The notes below the pieces were generated by a model that was given only the letters and a program-made list of their open reading frames with translations, did not search any database and was not told the origin of the DNA. Below are positions 17,366-27,400 of a stretch of 64,000 nt of DNA, piece by piece (the first letter of the stretch is position 1; the number at the start of each line of letters is the position of its first letter). The stretch covers positions 1 to 64,000 of the forward strand of contig JAFBIU010000011.1 in the NCBI GenBank assembly GCA_021531775.1. The letters run 5' to 3'. A program made the position numbers and the translations under genes. This stretch comes from Parabacteroides distasonis. Lineage in GTDB: Bacteria; Bacteroidota; Bacteroidia; Bacteroidales; Tannerellaceae.

Positions 17366-18547
17366 ATGATGGGGAGCTGGCCTGTTTTCAATTGGGTGGA
17401 TGGAGGACTGTTTGCGGTCACCCTCTTGTTGTGGATGATCCAACTGGCCTATACGCTGATCACCTACGCGCGTCCGGTTCGACAGGTCTGTCCGGAACCG
17501 CTGCCGGAGGATGAGGCGTGTCCGCCTGTCTCTATCATTATCTATGCCAAGGAGGCTTCAGAGGCGTTGCGTAAGCACCTGCCGCTCTGGCTGACCCAGC
17601 ACTATCCGACCTACGAAGTGATTGTGGTCAATGACGGTTCGACCGATGAAAGCGAGGAGGTTCTGAAACAGGCTTGCCAGCTCTATCCCCATCTCTATCA
17701 CACCTACATTCCGGAGGATGCCAAGTATCTCAGCCGGAAAAAGCTGGCGGTTACCGTCGGCATCAAGGCCGCACACCACGAGACTCTGCTCTTTTCAGAG
17801 GCAGATTGCCGTCCCGCCTCGCCCGATTGGATTCGGGCGATGGTGAGTGGCTATCGTTCACCGCGTAGCCGCATTGTCTTGGGTTTCTCTGCCTACCCGG
17901 CGCATACCGGCTTTTTCCACAAGTTGGTGGCGTACGACAACCTGATGCATGGGTTGGAATACCTCGCTTCGGCCCTCAAACGGCACCCGTTTGCCGGATG
18001 TGGCCGTAATCTATCCTATCAGAAAAGCCTCTTTTTTGAACACAAGGGATTCGCACACTCCCTCAACCTATTGGCTGGCGAAGATGATCTTTTTATCAAC
18101 GAGACGGCCCGCCCCGACAATACCGAGGTGCAGTTACGCTCCGAGAGCTTGACGGAGATGACTCCCTATGCCTATTTTAACAGCTGGAAGGAGCACCAGG
18201 TCTCCCGGGCTGCCACCCAAAAGGCCTACCGCGGGACGCAACGTTTCTACTATGCCGCCCATGGCCTGACGCTCCTGCTCTATGTGTTCCTGACGGGCGT
18301 GACACTGGGTGTGAGTCTGGCTTATCACCATTGGTTTGGCCTGTTGGTGCTCTTACCCTACCTGCTTCACCTGACTGTGAAGGTCTGCGTCTATCGGAAA
18401 GCAGCCCGGTTGCTGGGGCAGTCTCCTCTTTGGGCCTCCTTGCCGCTCTTGGAGATCGCCTTGCCCCTGATGCATCTCTATGTACGAGTCTATCGCCTGT
18501 TCCGCGGGCAGAAAGACTATACCTTCCGATTGGACAACAAGCATTGA
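17366..18547 (+). CDS. Membrane glycosyltransferase family 2
   Basis: 393-residue inner-membrane glycosyltransferase. An N-terminal membrane segment (about residues 12-33) precedes a GT-A domain with VIVVNDGSTDESEE, an EADC motif in place of DxD and a GEDDLFINE acceptor-site motif. About three membrane helices follow from residue 285 on. The substrate is unknown; the family makes cell-surface polysaccharides or glycolipids. It starts immediately after lysA, so it is probably expressed with it, although a functional link to lysine synthesis is not evident. Confidence 0.85.
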   Translation: MMGSWPVFNWVDGGLFAVTLLLWMIQLAYTLITYARPVRQVCPEPLPEDEACPPVSIIIYAKEASEALRKHLPLWLTQHYPTYEVIVVNDGSTDESEEVLKQACQLYPHLYHTYIPEDAKYLSRKKLAVTVGIKAAHHETLLFSEADCRPASPDWIRAMVSGYRSPRSRIVLGFSAYPAHTGFFHKLVAYDNLMHGLEYLASALKRHPFAGCGRNLSYQKSLFFEHKGFAHSLNLLAGEDDLFINETARPDNTEVQLRSESLTEMTPYAYFNSWKEHQVSRAATQKAYRGTQRFYYAAHGLTLLLYVFLTGVTLGVSLAYHHWFGLLVLLPYLLHLTVKVCVYRKAARLLGQSPLWASLPLLEIALPLMHLYVRVYRLFRGQKDYTFRLDNKH

Positions 18548-18594
18548 ACTATTTAAGGAGCCCCGCTCCGTAACCGAATTATACATATCATGCA

Positions 18595-19302
18595 ATGAAA
18601 CAGTTATTCTTATTCCTCTTCCTGCTCGTTGCAGCAGGATCGACACTGGCACAGAGCCGGAAGTCCGTCTCCATCCTTGGAGATTCCTATTCTACGTTCG
18701 AAGGTTATTTGCAGCCCGATACGAATGCCATCTGGTATTTCGACCGGACCGACGATCCGAAGCGGACTGATGTCGCGTCGGTTGCCCAGACTTGGTGGCA
18801 TCAGTTCATCCGCGAGAGCGGCTACAAACTGTGTGTGAATAACTCTTTCTCCGGAGCAACCATCAGTTTCACTGGCTACAAAGACCAGCAGGGCAAACAT
18901 CGCGACTTTACGAGCCGTTCCTTCATTACCCGTTTGAACAACTTGGGCGATCCGGACATCCTGCTCATATTCGGCGGCACGAACGACAGTTGGGCCGGTG
19001 CACCCATCGGTGAGTATCAGTATGCCGACTGGAAACAGGAGGATCTGTTCAAGTTCCGTCCCGCTTTGGCCTACCTGTTGCAGAAGGCCCAGTTGCGCTA
19101 TCCGAATGTAGAGATTTACTTTATCCTGAATAGCGAACTCTCCGAAGCGGTCAACGAGTCGGTCCGCGCCATCTGTACCCACTACGGTGTACCCTGCATT
19201 GAACTGGAAAACATTGAAAAAAAGAGCGGCCATCCCTCCGTTGCCGGCATGAAAGCCATCAGTGACCAGGTCAAACGTCGGGTCCATCCTGCCGGTGAAT
19301 GA
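18595..19302 (+). CDS. Secreted SGNH/GDSL-family hydrolase
   Basis: 235-residue protein with a signal peptide (MKQLFLFLFLLVAAGSTLAQ). SGNH blocks are visible: GDSYS with nucleophile Ser31, the glycine block near NNSFSGATI, GGTNDSW (block III Asn) and SGHPSVAGM with the catalytic His213. Such enzymes are periplasmic or surface esterases, often deacetylating polysaccharides; the substrate here is unknown. It lies 47 bp after the glycosyltransferase gene and may belong to the same unit. Confidence 0.85.
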   Translation: MKQLFLFLFLLVAAGSTLAQSRKSVSILGDSYSTFEGYLQPDTNAIWYFDRTDDPKRTDVASVAQTWWHQFIRESGYKLCVNNSFSGATISFTGYKDQQGKHRDFTSRSFITRLNNLGDPDILLIFGGTNDSWAGAPIGEYQYADWKQEDLFKFRPALAYLLQKAQLRYPNVEIYFILNSELSEAVNESVRAICTHYGVPCIELENIEKKSGHPSVAGMKAISDQVKRRVHPAGE

Positions 19303-19388
19303 GCCATCCGACCGAGGAAGACCGGATGAAAATAGCGGAATCCAACGAAAATCCTGCAAAAGTTACTTTTTGTTCTAAAAAAAGAGTG

Positions 19389-19396
19389 TAACTTTG
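19389..19396 (+). promoter_or_regulatory. -7 element TAACTTTG for the methylmalonyl-CoA decarboxylase operon
   Basis: Exact TAnnTTTG match 50 bp before the epimerase ATG. A TTTG at 19369-19372 is a possible -33 element but with a short 16-bp spacer. Confidence 0.55.
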
Positions 19397-19445
19397 TCCG
19401 CAAAGTATATATAGTATTACTTAATCATTTAAATATCATATCAAC

Positions 19446-19853
19446 ATGGAACTGACACATATTGAGCATTTAGGAATTGCTGTCAAGAGTATTGAAGCAT
19501 GTTTGCCTTACTACGAAGGCGTATTAGGTTTGAAATGTTATAACATTGAAGAGGTTGCAGATCAGAAAGTGAAGACTGCCTTCTTCAAGGTGGGCCAGAC
19601 AAAGATCGAGTTGTTGGAGCCGACAAGCGAAGATAGCACGATTGCCAAATTCATCGAAAAGAAGGGCGAAGGCATCCACCATATCGCATTTGCTGTACCC
19701 GATGTACAGACTGCATTGAACGAGGCTGAGGCCAAGGGCGTGAAACTGATCGACAAGGCTCCGCGTGGTGGTGCTGAAGGTCTGGACATCGCATTCCTGC
19801 ACCCGAAATCAACTTGCAGTGTGTTGACAGAACTCTGTATGCCGGGTAAATAA
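19446..19853 (+). CDS. mce: Methylmalonyl-CoA epimerase
   Basis: 135-residue vicinal-oxygen-chelate protein that interconverts R- and S-methylmalonyl-CoA. Metal ligands are visible in HIEHLGIAV (N-terminal His), GIHHIAFAV and the C-terminal LTELCM Glu. Length is standard. It opens the decarboxylase operon (mce, mmdA, OadG-like, biotin carrier, mmdB) and provides the stereoisomer needed for decarboxylation in the succinate-to-propionate route. Methylmalonyl-CoA mutase is not in this window. Confidence 0.96.
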   Translation: MELTHIEHLGIAVKSIEACLPYYEGVLGLKCYNIEEVADQKVKTAFFKVGQTKIELLEPTSEDSTIAKFIEKKGEGIHHIAFAVPDVQTALNEAEAKGVKLIDKAPRGGAEGLDIAFLHPKSTCSVLTELCMPGK

Positions 19854-19890
19854 TCCAAATCATCTATTTTTAACAACAAATCAAAAAACA

Positions 19891-21444
19891 ATGAGTAACC
19901 AGCTTGAAAAAGTAAAAGAGCTTATCGCTCTTCGTGAGAAAGCACGCTTGGGCGGTGGAGAAAAAAGAATCGAATCACAGCACAAGAAGGGCAAATATAC
20001 AGCACGTGAACGTATTGCCATGTTGCTGGATGAGGGTAGTTTCGAAGAATTCGACATGTTCGTACAGCACCGTTGTACCAACTTCGGTATCGAAAAGACC
20101 AAGTTCTTGGGTGATGGTATCGTAACGGGTTGTGGTACGATCGATGGTCGTCTCGTGTATGTTTATGCACAGGACTTCACCGTATTCGGTGGTGCTTTGT
20201 CTGAGTCTTTGGCATTGAAGATCTGTAAGGTGATGGATCAGGCCATGAAGATGGGTGCTCCGGTAATCGGTTTGAACGATTCAGGTGGTGCACGTATCCA
20301 GGAGGGTGTGAACGCCTTGGCAGGTTATGCAGAAATCTTCCAGCGCAACATCTTGGCTTCAGGTGTCGTTCCGCAGATCTCAGGTATCTTCGGTCCCTGT
20401 GCAGGTGGTGCTGTTTATTCACCGGCTTTGACTGACTTCACAATCATGACACGTGGCACCAGCTACATGTTCTTGACAGGTCCGAAGGTAGTGAAGCAGA
20501 TCGTAGGTGAGGATGTAACTACTGAACAGTTGGGTGGTGCCGGCGTACACTCTACCAAGTCAGGTGTGGCTCACTTCGCAGTGGATACAGAAGAAGAGGG
20601 TCTGAAGTTGATCCGTCAGTTGATCAGCTACATGCCGCAGAACAACATGGAGGAGACTCCGGTATTGGAATGCGCTGACCCGATCGACCGTTTGGACGAC
20701 TATCTGAACGAGATCATTCCGGAAAACCCGAACCAGGGCTACGATATGTATGAGGTGATCGGCTCGATCGTCGATAACAACGAATTCCTGGAGGTACATG
20801 CTGACTATGCCAAGAATATCATCGTTGGTTTCGCACGCTTCAACGGTCAGTCTGTAGGTATCATCGCCAACCAGCCGAAGGTGATGGCAGGTTGCTTGGA
20901 CAGCAACGCTTCTCGTAAGGCAGGCCGTTTCATTCGTTTCTGCGATGCCTTCAACATTCCGTTGGTAACGTTGGTTGACGTGCCGGGCTTCTTGCCGGGT
21001 ACAGGTCAGGAGTACAACGGTGTCATCCTGCACGGTGCTAAGTTGCTGTATGCTTACGGTGAGGCTACTGTACCTAAGGTAACTGTAACATTGCGTAAGT
21101 CTTACGGTGGTGCATACTGTGTGATGAGCTCTAAACACCTCCGTGGCGATATGAACTATGCATGGCCGACAGCTGAAATCGCCGTCATGGGTGCCAGCGG
21201 TGCTGTGGAAATCATCTTCGCAAAGGATGTACAGGCAGCTGAAGATCCGAAGGCTTGCAAGGCTGAGAAGGAAGCTGAATACACGAAAGCATTCGCCAAC
21301 CCGTACAATGCCGCTCAGTATGGTTATATCGACGATGTGATCGAACCGCGTAACACTCGTTTCCGCGTGATCCGTGCTTTGCAGCAGTTGGCTACGAAGA
21401 AGCTGACTAATCCGGCTAAGAAACATGACAATCTGCCTTTGTAA
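19891..21444 (+). CDS. mmdA: Methylmalonyl-CoA decarboxylase alpha subunit (carboxyltransferase)
   Basis: 517-residue carboxyltransferase that moves the carboxyl group from methylmalonyl-CoA to biotin on the carrier subunit. Crotonase-fold motifs include [20 protein letters not shown] in the N-half, [16 protein letters not shown] (CoA-binding) and [18 protein letters not shown] in the C-half. It is homologous to propionyl-CoA carboxylase beta (PccB). The operon with a sodium-pump beta subunit and OadG-like subunit, and no biotin carboxylase, favours the decarboxylase. Codon use is strongly biased (GGT, CGT, AAC), as in highly expressed genes. Confidence 0.94.
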   Translation: MSNQLEKVKELIALREKARLGGGEKRIESQHKKGKYTARERIAMLLDEGSFEEFDMFVQHRCTNFGIEKTKFLGDGIVTGCGTIDGRLVYVYAQDFTVFGGALSESLALKICKVMDQAMKMGAPVIGLNDSGGARIQEGVNALAGYAEIFQRNILASGVVPQISGIFGPCAGGAVYSPALTDFTIMTRGTSYMFLTGPKVVKQIVGEDVTTEQLGGAGVHSTKSGVAHFAVDTEEEGLKLIRQLISYMPQNNMEETPVLECADPIDRLDDYLNEIIPENPNQGYDMYEVIGSIVDNNEFLEVHADYAKNIIVGFARFNGQSVGIIANQPKVMAGCLDSNASRKAGRFIRFCDAFNIPLVTLVDVPGFLPGTGQEYNGVILHGAKLLYAYGEATVPKVTVTLRKSYGGAYCVMSSKHLRGDMNYAWPTAEIAVMGASGAVEIIFAKDVQAAEDPKACKAEKEAEYTKAFANPYNAAQYGYIDDVIEPRNTRFRVIRALQQLATKKLTNPAKKHDNLPL

Positions 21445-21465
21445 TCCCTAAAACAAGGAACGAAT

Positions 21466-22365
21466 ATGACAAATAAAAAATTCGGAATCCTGCTGATGCT
21501 GATGGTCCTCTTTAGCATGGGTGCCAAGGCTCAGTCGGTCTCTTCCGTTCGATTAAATGAAGTATTGGTCATCAACGAGGATAACTTCGTGGATGACTAT
21601 GGCAAACGCCACGCTTGGGTAGAGTTGTACAACGACTCTCCGGGTACGGTGGATTTGCGCGGTTGCTACCTCACCAACGAGAAGGGCAACCCGACGAAAT
21701 ACATGATCCCGAAGGGTGATGTATTGACGAAGATCGCTCCCCGTCAGCATACATTGTTCTGGATCGATGCCCAGCCTACACGGGGTACGTTCCATGTGAA
21801 CTTTGCATTCAATCCTGACGGTGAAAACTACATCGCTCTTTACGACGCTGATGGTAAGACGCTGATTGATGAGGTGACGATTCCGGCTGGCCAGAAGGCT
21901 GATACCAGCTATGGTCTGGATGTGGATGGTCGTGGCACGTGGAAGGTGTTGGGCAAAGTGACTCCGAGCACCAACAATGTGACACTGGACTCGAATGCCA
22001 AAATTGAGAACTTCCAGCAGAACGACTCAATCGGTTTGGGTATGACCATCACAGCTATGGCTGTTGTGTTCATCGGCCTGTTAGTCCTGTACTTAGTGTT
22101 CAAGCAGATCGGAAATGCGGCTATCAACGCCAGCAAGCGCAACGCCCAGAAGGCAGCTGCTGCTGAAGGCAACGTGGCTGCTGCCAATGCCGGCACAGAA
22201 TCTGGTGAGATTTTTGCAGCCATTGCCATGGCTATCCATGAATTGAACGACGAACACCACGACTTCGAGAGCTCGATCTTGACGATCAAGAAGGCTCAGC
22301 GTAACTACTCGCCGTGGAACTCGAAGGTTCTCTCGTTGCGTCAGAATCCCGTAATCAAGAAGTAA
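21466..22365 (+). CDS. Lamin-tail domain fused to OadG-like decarboxylase subunit
   Basis: 299-residue membrane protein. A signal peptide (about 1-23) is followed by a lamin-tail-type (LTD) beta domain (about 27-150; SVRLNEVLVINEDNFVDDYG and HAWVELYNDSPGTVDLRGCY are typical). A linker and one membrane helix at about 188-212 (LGMTITAMAVVFIGLLVLYL) follow, then a charged, Ala-rich cytoplasmic tail as in OadG/MmdD. OadG subunits assemble and stabilise the sodium pump. The position between mmdA and the biotin carrier supports that role. The extracytoplasmic LTD is not part of classical OadG, and its function is unknown. Confidence 0.85.
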   Translation: MTNKKFGILLMLMVLFSMGAKAQSVSSVRLNEVLVINEDNFVDDYGKRHAWVELYNDSPGTVDLRGCYLTNEKGNPTKYMIPKGDVLTKIAPRQHTLFWIDAQPTRGTFHVNFAFNPDGENYIALYDADGKTLIDEVTIPAGQKADTSYGLDVDGRGTWKVLGKVTPSTNNVTLDSNAKIENFQQNDSIGLGMTITAMAVVFIGLLVLYLVFKQIGNAAINASKRNAQKAAAAEGNVAAANAGTESGEIFAAIAMAIHELNDEHHDFESSILTIKKAQRNYSPWNSKVLSLRQNPVIKK

Positions 22366-22393
22366 ATCACATCTAAAACAAACAACTGTAAGA

Positions 22394-22822
22394 ATGAAAA
22401 GTTTTAAATATACCATCAACGGTAACGTTTATAAAGTACATATCAACTCCGTAGAGGGTGACATCGCCGAAGTAGAAGTTAATGGCACACCCTACACCGT
22501 GAAAATGGAGAAGCCGGCCAAGAAGCAAATGGTAACCTTGAAGCGTCCGGTTCAGGCTCCGACTACCCCGGCAGGCGAGCCCGTCGTATCTCGTCCGACA
22601 GGTGGTGCAGCAGGTGCAGTTCGCTCTCCGCTGCCCGGTGTTATCCTGAGTGTTGACTGCAAGGTTGGCGACGTTGTGAAGAGAGGCCAGAAGCTTCTCG
22701 TGTTGGAAGCCATGAAGATGGAGAACAACATCCCGGCTGACCGCGACGGTAAGATTGTAGAAATTAAGGTAAACAAAGGCGATTCTGTTCTGGAAGGTGC
22801 AGACCTCGTTATAATCGGTTAA
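22394..22822 (+). CDS. mmdC: Biotin carrier subunit of methylmalonyl-CoA decarboxylase
   Basis: 142-residue biotinyl protein that shuttles the carboxyl group from MmdA to the membrane subunit MmdB. The N-terminal ~45 residues form a small beta segment (KSFKYTINGNVYKVHI), followed by a Pro/Ala/Thr linker (about 48-75) and a C-terminal biotinyl domain with the biotinylated Lys108 in EAMKMEN. It ends 4 bp before mmdB. Confidence 0.95.
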   Translation: MKSFKYTINGNVYKVHINSVEGDIAEVEVNGTPYTVKMEKPAKKQMVTLKRPVQAPTTPAGEPVVSRPTGGAAGAVRSPLPGVILSVDCKVGDVVKRGQKLLVLEAMKMENNIPADRDGKIVEIKVNKGDSVLEGADLVIIG

Positions 22823-22826
22823 GAGT

Positions 22827-24020
22827 ATGCTGACATCTATTTTATTACAAGCGGCAGGAGCATCTGAAAGTTTCATCGAGTTTTTGATGCAGAACATTCA
22901 GATTTTCCTTTCCTACACAGGATTTGCCAACGCCACGCCCGGGCACATCATCATGTTGCTCGTCGGTCTGGTGTTCATCTTCCTGGCCATTCGCTATGAG
23001 TTCGAGCCCATGTTGTTGATCCCGATCGGCTTCGGTATCTTGATTGGTAACATTCCGTTCAAGGATGCCGGTTTGCAGTTGGGTATCTACGAGGAGGGTT
23101 CTGTGTTGAACATTCTGTATCAAGGTGTGAAGCAGGGTTGGTACCCGCCGTTGATCTTCCTCGGCATCGGTGCCATGACCGACTTCTCCGCTTTGATCTC
23201 CAATCCGAAGTTGATGTTGGTCGGTGCAGCTGCCCAGTTCGGTATCTTCGGTGCCTACATGATTGCCTTGCAGATGGGCTTCGATCCCAGTCAGGCAGGT
23301 GCTATCGGTATCATCGGTGGTGCAGACGGTCCGACTGCTATCTTCTTGTCTTCTAAGTTGGCCCCGAACTTGATGGGTGCTATTGCGGTATCTGCCTATT
23401 CCTACATGGCCTTGGTACCTATCATCCAGCCGCCTTTCATGCGTCTGTTGACCAACCAGAAGGAGCGTTTGATCCGCATGAAACCGCCGAGAGCTGTTTC
23501 TCAGACGGAGAAGATCATCTTCCCGATCGTTGGTCTGTTGCTGACTGCTTTCTTGGTACCGTCAGGTCTGCCGCTGTTGGGTATGTTGTTCTTCGGTAAC
23601 CTCTGTAAGGAGAGCGGTGTAACCCGTCGTCTGGCAGAGACTGCCCGTGGTCCGCTGATCGACGTGATCACGATCCTGTTGGGTGTAACTGTAGGTGCTT
23701 CGACACAGGCTACTCAGTTCTTGACATTGAACTCCATCAAGATCTTCGGTTTGGGTGCGTTGTCATTCGTCATCGCTACTTGTGCCGGTGTCCTGTTCGT
23801 GAAGTTCTTCAACCTGTTCTTGAAAGAGGGTAACAAGATCAACCCGTTGATTGGTAATGCCGGTGTATCTGCTGTGCCTGATGCTGCCCGTATCTCTCAG
23901 AACGTAGGTTTGGAATATGATCCGAGCAACTACCTGCTGATGCACGCCATGGGTCCGAACGTGGCTGGTGTGATTGGTTCTGCCGTAGCTGCCGGTATCC
24001 TGTTAGGATTCTTGGGATAA
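22827..24020 (+). CDS. mmdB: Sodium-pumping decarboxylase beta subunit
   Basis: 397-residue polytopic inner-membrane protein of the OadB/MmdB/GcdB family. It decarboxylates carboxybiotin and exports sodium. Family motifs are GGADGPTAIFLSSKLAP, LFFGNLCKESGV and GNAGVSAVPDAARISQ; the two copies of a small polar loop in membrane regions are where sodium-binding Asp, Asn and Ser residues lie. Roughly ten hydrophobic segments are seen. It ends the operon ahead of a strong terminator. Confidence 0.95.
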   Translation: MLTSILLQAAGASESFIEFLMQNIQIFLSYTGFANATPGHIIMLLVGLVFIFLAIRYEFEPMLLIPIGFGILIGNIPFKDAGLQLGIYEEGSVLNILYQGVKQGWYPPLIFLGIGAMTDFSALISNPKLMLVGAAAQFGIFGAYMIALQMGFDPSQAGAIGIIGGADGPTAIFLSSKLAPNLMGAIAVSAYSYMALVPIIQPPFMRLLTNQKERLIRMKPPRAVSQTEKIIFPIVGLLLTAFLVPSGLPLLGMLFFGNLCKESGVTRRLAETARGPLIDVITILLGVTVGASTQATQFLTLNSIKIFGLGALSFVIATCAGVLFVKFFNLFLKEGNKINPLIGNAGVSAVPDAARISQNVGLEYDPSNYLLMHAMGPNVAGVIGSAVAAGILLGFLG

Positions 24021-24045
24021 TCCGATACATTATTAATTATAACGA

Positions 24046-24091
24046 AGCCCTGGATCGGGAGGTTCATCCCTCTGATCCGGGGCTTTTTTTG
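24046..24091 (+). terminator. Terminator of the methylmalonyl-CoA decarboxylase operon
   Basis: 11-bp stem AGCCCTGGATC (24046-24056) with GATCCGGGGCT (24074-24084), one wobble, followed by seven T; 26 bp after the mmdB stop. Confidence 0.92.
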
Positions 24092-24195
24092 AATAGCAGG
24101 CCTTGCAGATATAGATCTGTTTTGTGCTAAAGAACATATTTTAATTCTTGCTTTGGAAAAATTTTGTACACAAAGGCGATTTTTCTTGCATATTC

Positions 24196-24226
24196 TTTGC
24201 ATTTTCAAAAATTACTCCTACATTTG
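24196..24226 (+). promoter_or_regulatory. Promoter of the susC/susD pair (-33 TTTG, -7 TACATTTG)
   Basis: TTTG at 24196-24199, a 19-bp spacer and TACATTTG at 24219-24226 form the best Bacteroidetes housekeeping-sigma promoter in the window. Transcription would start near 24232, leaving a leader of about 190 nt before the ATG. Confidence 0.7.
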
Positions 24227-24231
24227 CCAAC

Positions 24232-24420
24232 GCATTGAGTTAAAAATGCCATCGAAAGATGAAAACAATTAATATAATAAATAATGTTGAATCTCTAATA
24301 TCGTGAGCCTATGGTATAAGACGAAAGTATTAATTACCTATTGGATGACTTGACGACTCAGTCTGATAGTCTTCTCGTTTTTTATTCATTCCTTTACATT
24401 CACTTAATAAAAGAAAAAAG
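24232..24420 (+). other. Long 5' leader of susC
   Basis: About 190 nt of AT-rich untranslated leader with no convincing ORF. A short inverted pair, GACT (24355-24358 region) and AGTC, lies before a T-rich stretch, so a weak hairpin is possible. Some SusC transcripts are known to be controlled post-transcriptionally through their leaders. I see no known riboswitch. The rest of the gap 24092-24195 holds nothing recognisable. Confidence 0.4.
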
Positions 24421-27400
24421 ATGAAAGAACCTTCTTTTAAAAGTTCTATGCGTAATAGCATGACTAAGGCGGCAGCCGCCTTAGCACTCTGCACTATTGG
24501 TACCAGTAGTGCTTTCGCGCAGCAGAAGCTGCTCAAAGGAACGGTTGTCGATTCAAACGGCGAACCGTTGATCGGTGTGAACGTGTCCGTTAAGGGAACG
24601 ACCATCGGTATCATTACAGACATGGATGGTAACTATGCATTGGAAGTTCCGGCCAATTCCACCCTTGTCTTCTCCTATATCGGTTACCGCTCTCAGGAAA
24701 TTCCGGTTGGTAACCAGACTTCAGTCAATGTAACGTTGATCGAAGATACCCAGAAGATCGACGAAGTGGTAGTCGTTGGTTATGGTGTTCAGAAGAAAGT
24801 AACCGTGACTGGTTCTGTGGCCAGCTTGAAGGGTGAAGAATTGAAAGCCTCTCCGACTACGAACTTGACCAACGGTATGGTCGGTCGTATGCCTGGTGTG
24901 ATCGGTTTCCAGCGTTCAGACGAACCGGGTGGTGGTGGAACAACTATCCGTGTACGTGGTACCAACTCGTTGGGTAGCAACGACCCGTTGGTGGTTATCG
25001 ACGGTGTACCGGGACGTGCCGGTGGTTTGGACCGTATCAACCCGAACGAAATCGAGTCTATCTCCGTATTGAAGGATGCCGCAGCCGCCATCTACGGTTC
25101 TCGTGCTGCCAACGGTGTAATCTTGGTAACAACGAAGCGCGGTAAAGAGGGTAAGCCGACCGTTACCTATTCAGGTAACATGGGATTCGCGACTCCGACC
25201 CGTCTGCCGGAAGTTTGTAACGCCTATGAATATTCAGTATTGCTGAATGAAATCAGTACCAATGCAGGAGGTGCACCCAAATATTCAGCTGAAGACCTCG
25301 AATTGTTCCGCAATGGTCAGGATCCGTGGGGTCACCCGAATACGAACTGGTACGAAGAGGCCATCAAGGACGTTTCTCCGTTGTATCGCCATGATGTCAG
25401 CGTAAGCGGTGGTTCAGACAAGTTCAAATTCTATGTCAACCTGGCTGCCAACGGTGAAGATGGTATCTACAAGAATTCAGCCAACCGGTACGACCAGTAC
25501 AGCGTGCGTGCCAACCTGGATGCAACCATCAATGATTATGTAAACTTGTCATACGGAACGATCGGACGTATGGAGGTCCGTCACTATCCGACATACGGTG
25601 CAACCGATATCTTCTCGGCTTTGGTACGTAGTAAACCAAACCAGGTAGGTTACTGGCCTTCCGGTGAGCCGGGTCCGGATATCGAGTATGGTCACAACCC
25701 CGTTGTGATGGGTACAGATGCTACCGGTAAGGACTTGCAGAAGGACTACTATGTACAGAACACGTTGAAGTTGAACGTGAAGATTCCTGGAATCGAAGGT
25801 CTGTCATTCACAGGTAGTGCCACATTCGATAAATACTTCAAGAACCGCAAGCGTTTCGCCACTCCGTTCACCCTGTATCAGTGGGACGGTAACCCCGAAC
25901 ATGTACTGACTCCGGCCAAGAAGGGTCCGGCTACTCCTGAATTGAACGAACAGCGTACTGACCAGACTTTCTGGATGTTGAACGGTGTATTGGACTACTC
26001 CCGCAACTTCGGTGATCACTTCGTAGGTGTGACTGTCGGTATGGAAGGTGAAAAACGCGAACAGGACTATGTGAACGCCTATCGTAAATACTTCCAGGCA
26101 GCTTCGAAGGATGACCTGGATCTGGGTGGTGTATCCGAAATGTCCAACAGCGGTAACTCCTGGGAAGAGGCTCGTCTGAACTACTTCGGTCGTATGACTT
26201 ACAACTACAAAGAGCGTTATCTGTTGGAGTTCGTTTGGCGTGCCGACGGTTCTTACCGTTTCCCGAAAGACAAACGTTACGGTTTCTTCCCCGGTGTATC
26301 AGCAGCATGGCGTGCCTCTGAAGAGGGCTGGTGGAAAGACAACGTGAAGTTCATCGACTACTTCAAACTGCGTGGATCAATCTCTCAGACTGGTAACGAT
26401 GCCTTGTTGGATACAAATGGCAGCTTGGACCGTTCAATCCAGTATTTGAACACCTATAAGTTCACCGGTTACTATCTGTTCGGTAGCTCCTACGCTCCCT
26501 ATTTGACCCCGACCCGTACACCGAACCCCGAAATTACGTGGGAGGTGGGTACCACCTACAACTTAGGTTTCGACTTCAAGTTCTTGCAGAACCGTTTGTC
26601 TTGGGAAACAGACGTATTCTATCACAAACGTACGAACATGTTGATCTATCGTAACGCATCATTGCCCGAAACATCCGGTATCACATTGCCGCGTGAAAAC
26701 TTGGGTGAAATGTGTAACCGTGGTTTCGAATCGTTGATCGGATGGCAGGACCGTGCCGGCAAGGTAGATTACGATGTATCATTGAACATGACCTATGCCA
26801 AGAACAAGATCCTGTATTGGGACGAGGTTCCGGGTGTGCCCGAATATCAGCAGTCAACCGGTCACATGGCCAACACCAGCCTGTACTACGTCTATGACGG
26901 TGTCTTCTACGATCAGGCAGAAGTGGATGCGACAACTGCAAAATGGCCGGGAGCCCGTCCGGGTGACATCAAGTTCAAGGATATCAACGGTGACGGCAAG
27001 ATCAATGCAGACGACCGTGTACGTGCCGGCAAGAACGCAGAACCGAAGTTCGTAGCCGGTTTGACATTGGGTGCCCGTTGGAATAACTTCGACTTGATGA
27101 TGTTGTTCCAGGGTGCTATGGGCGGTCAGACTTACGTTTGGCGTGAACGTGCCGGTGAGGCCGGTAACTTATACAAGGAGACCTTCGACAACCGCTGGAC
27201 TCCGGAGAATCCGAGCCACGAACATCCGCGTGTGTACAACCGTGAAAACGAATACTGGGTATCTAACCAGAATACCTATTATTTGAAGAATACGGACTAC
27301 CTCCGTCTGAAGAACGTCGAATTGGGTTACACCATCCCGGCAGTAAAAAAAGTAGGTATCCAAGATCTGCGCGTCTATGTGAATGCAACGAACCTGTTCA

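Noticed and set aside
19300-19445. Cobalamin riboswitch before the methylmalonyl-CoA genes
   Set aside because: The gap is too short and shows none of the B12-box sequence; the epimerase and decarboxylase do not use B12.
24301-24420. Riboswitch in the susC leader
   Set aside because: No recognisable conserved riboswitch core; only weak AT-rich hairpins.
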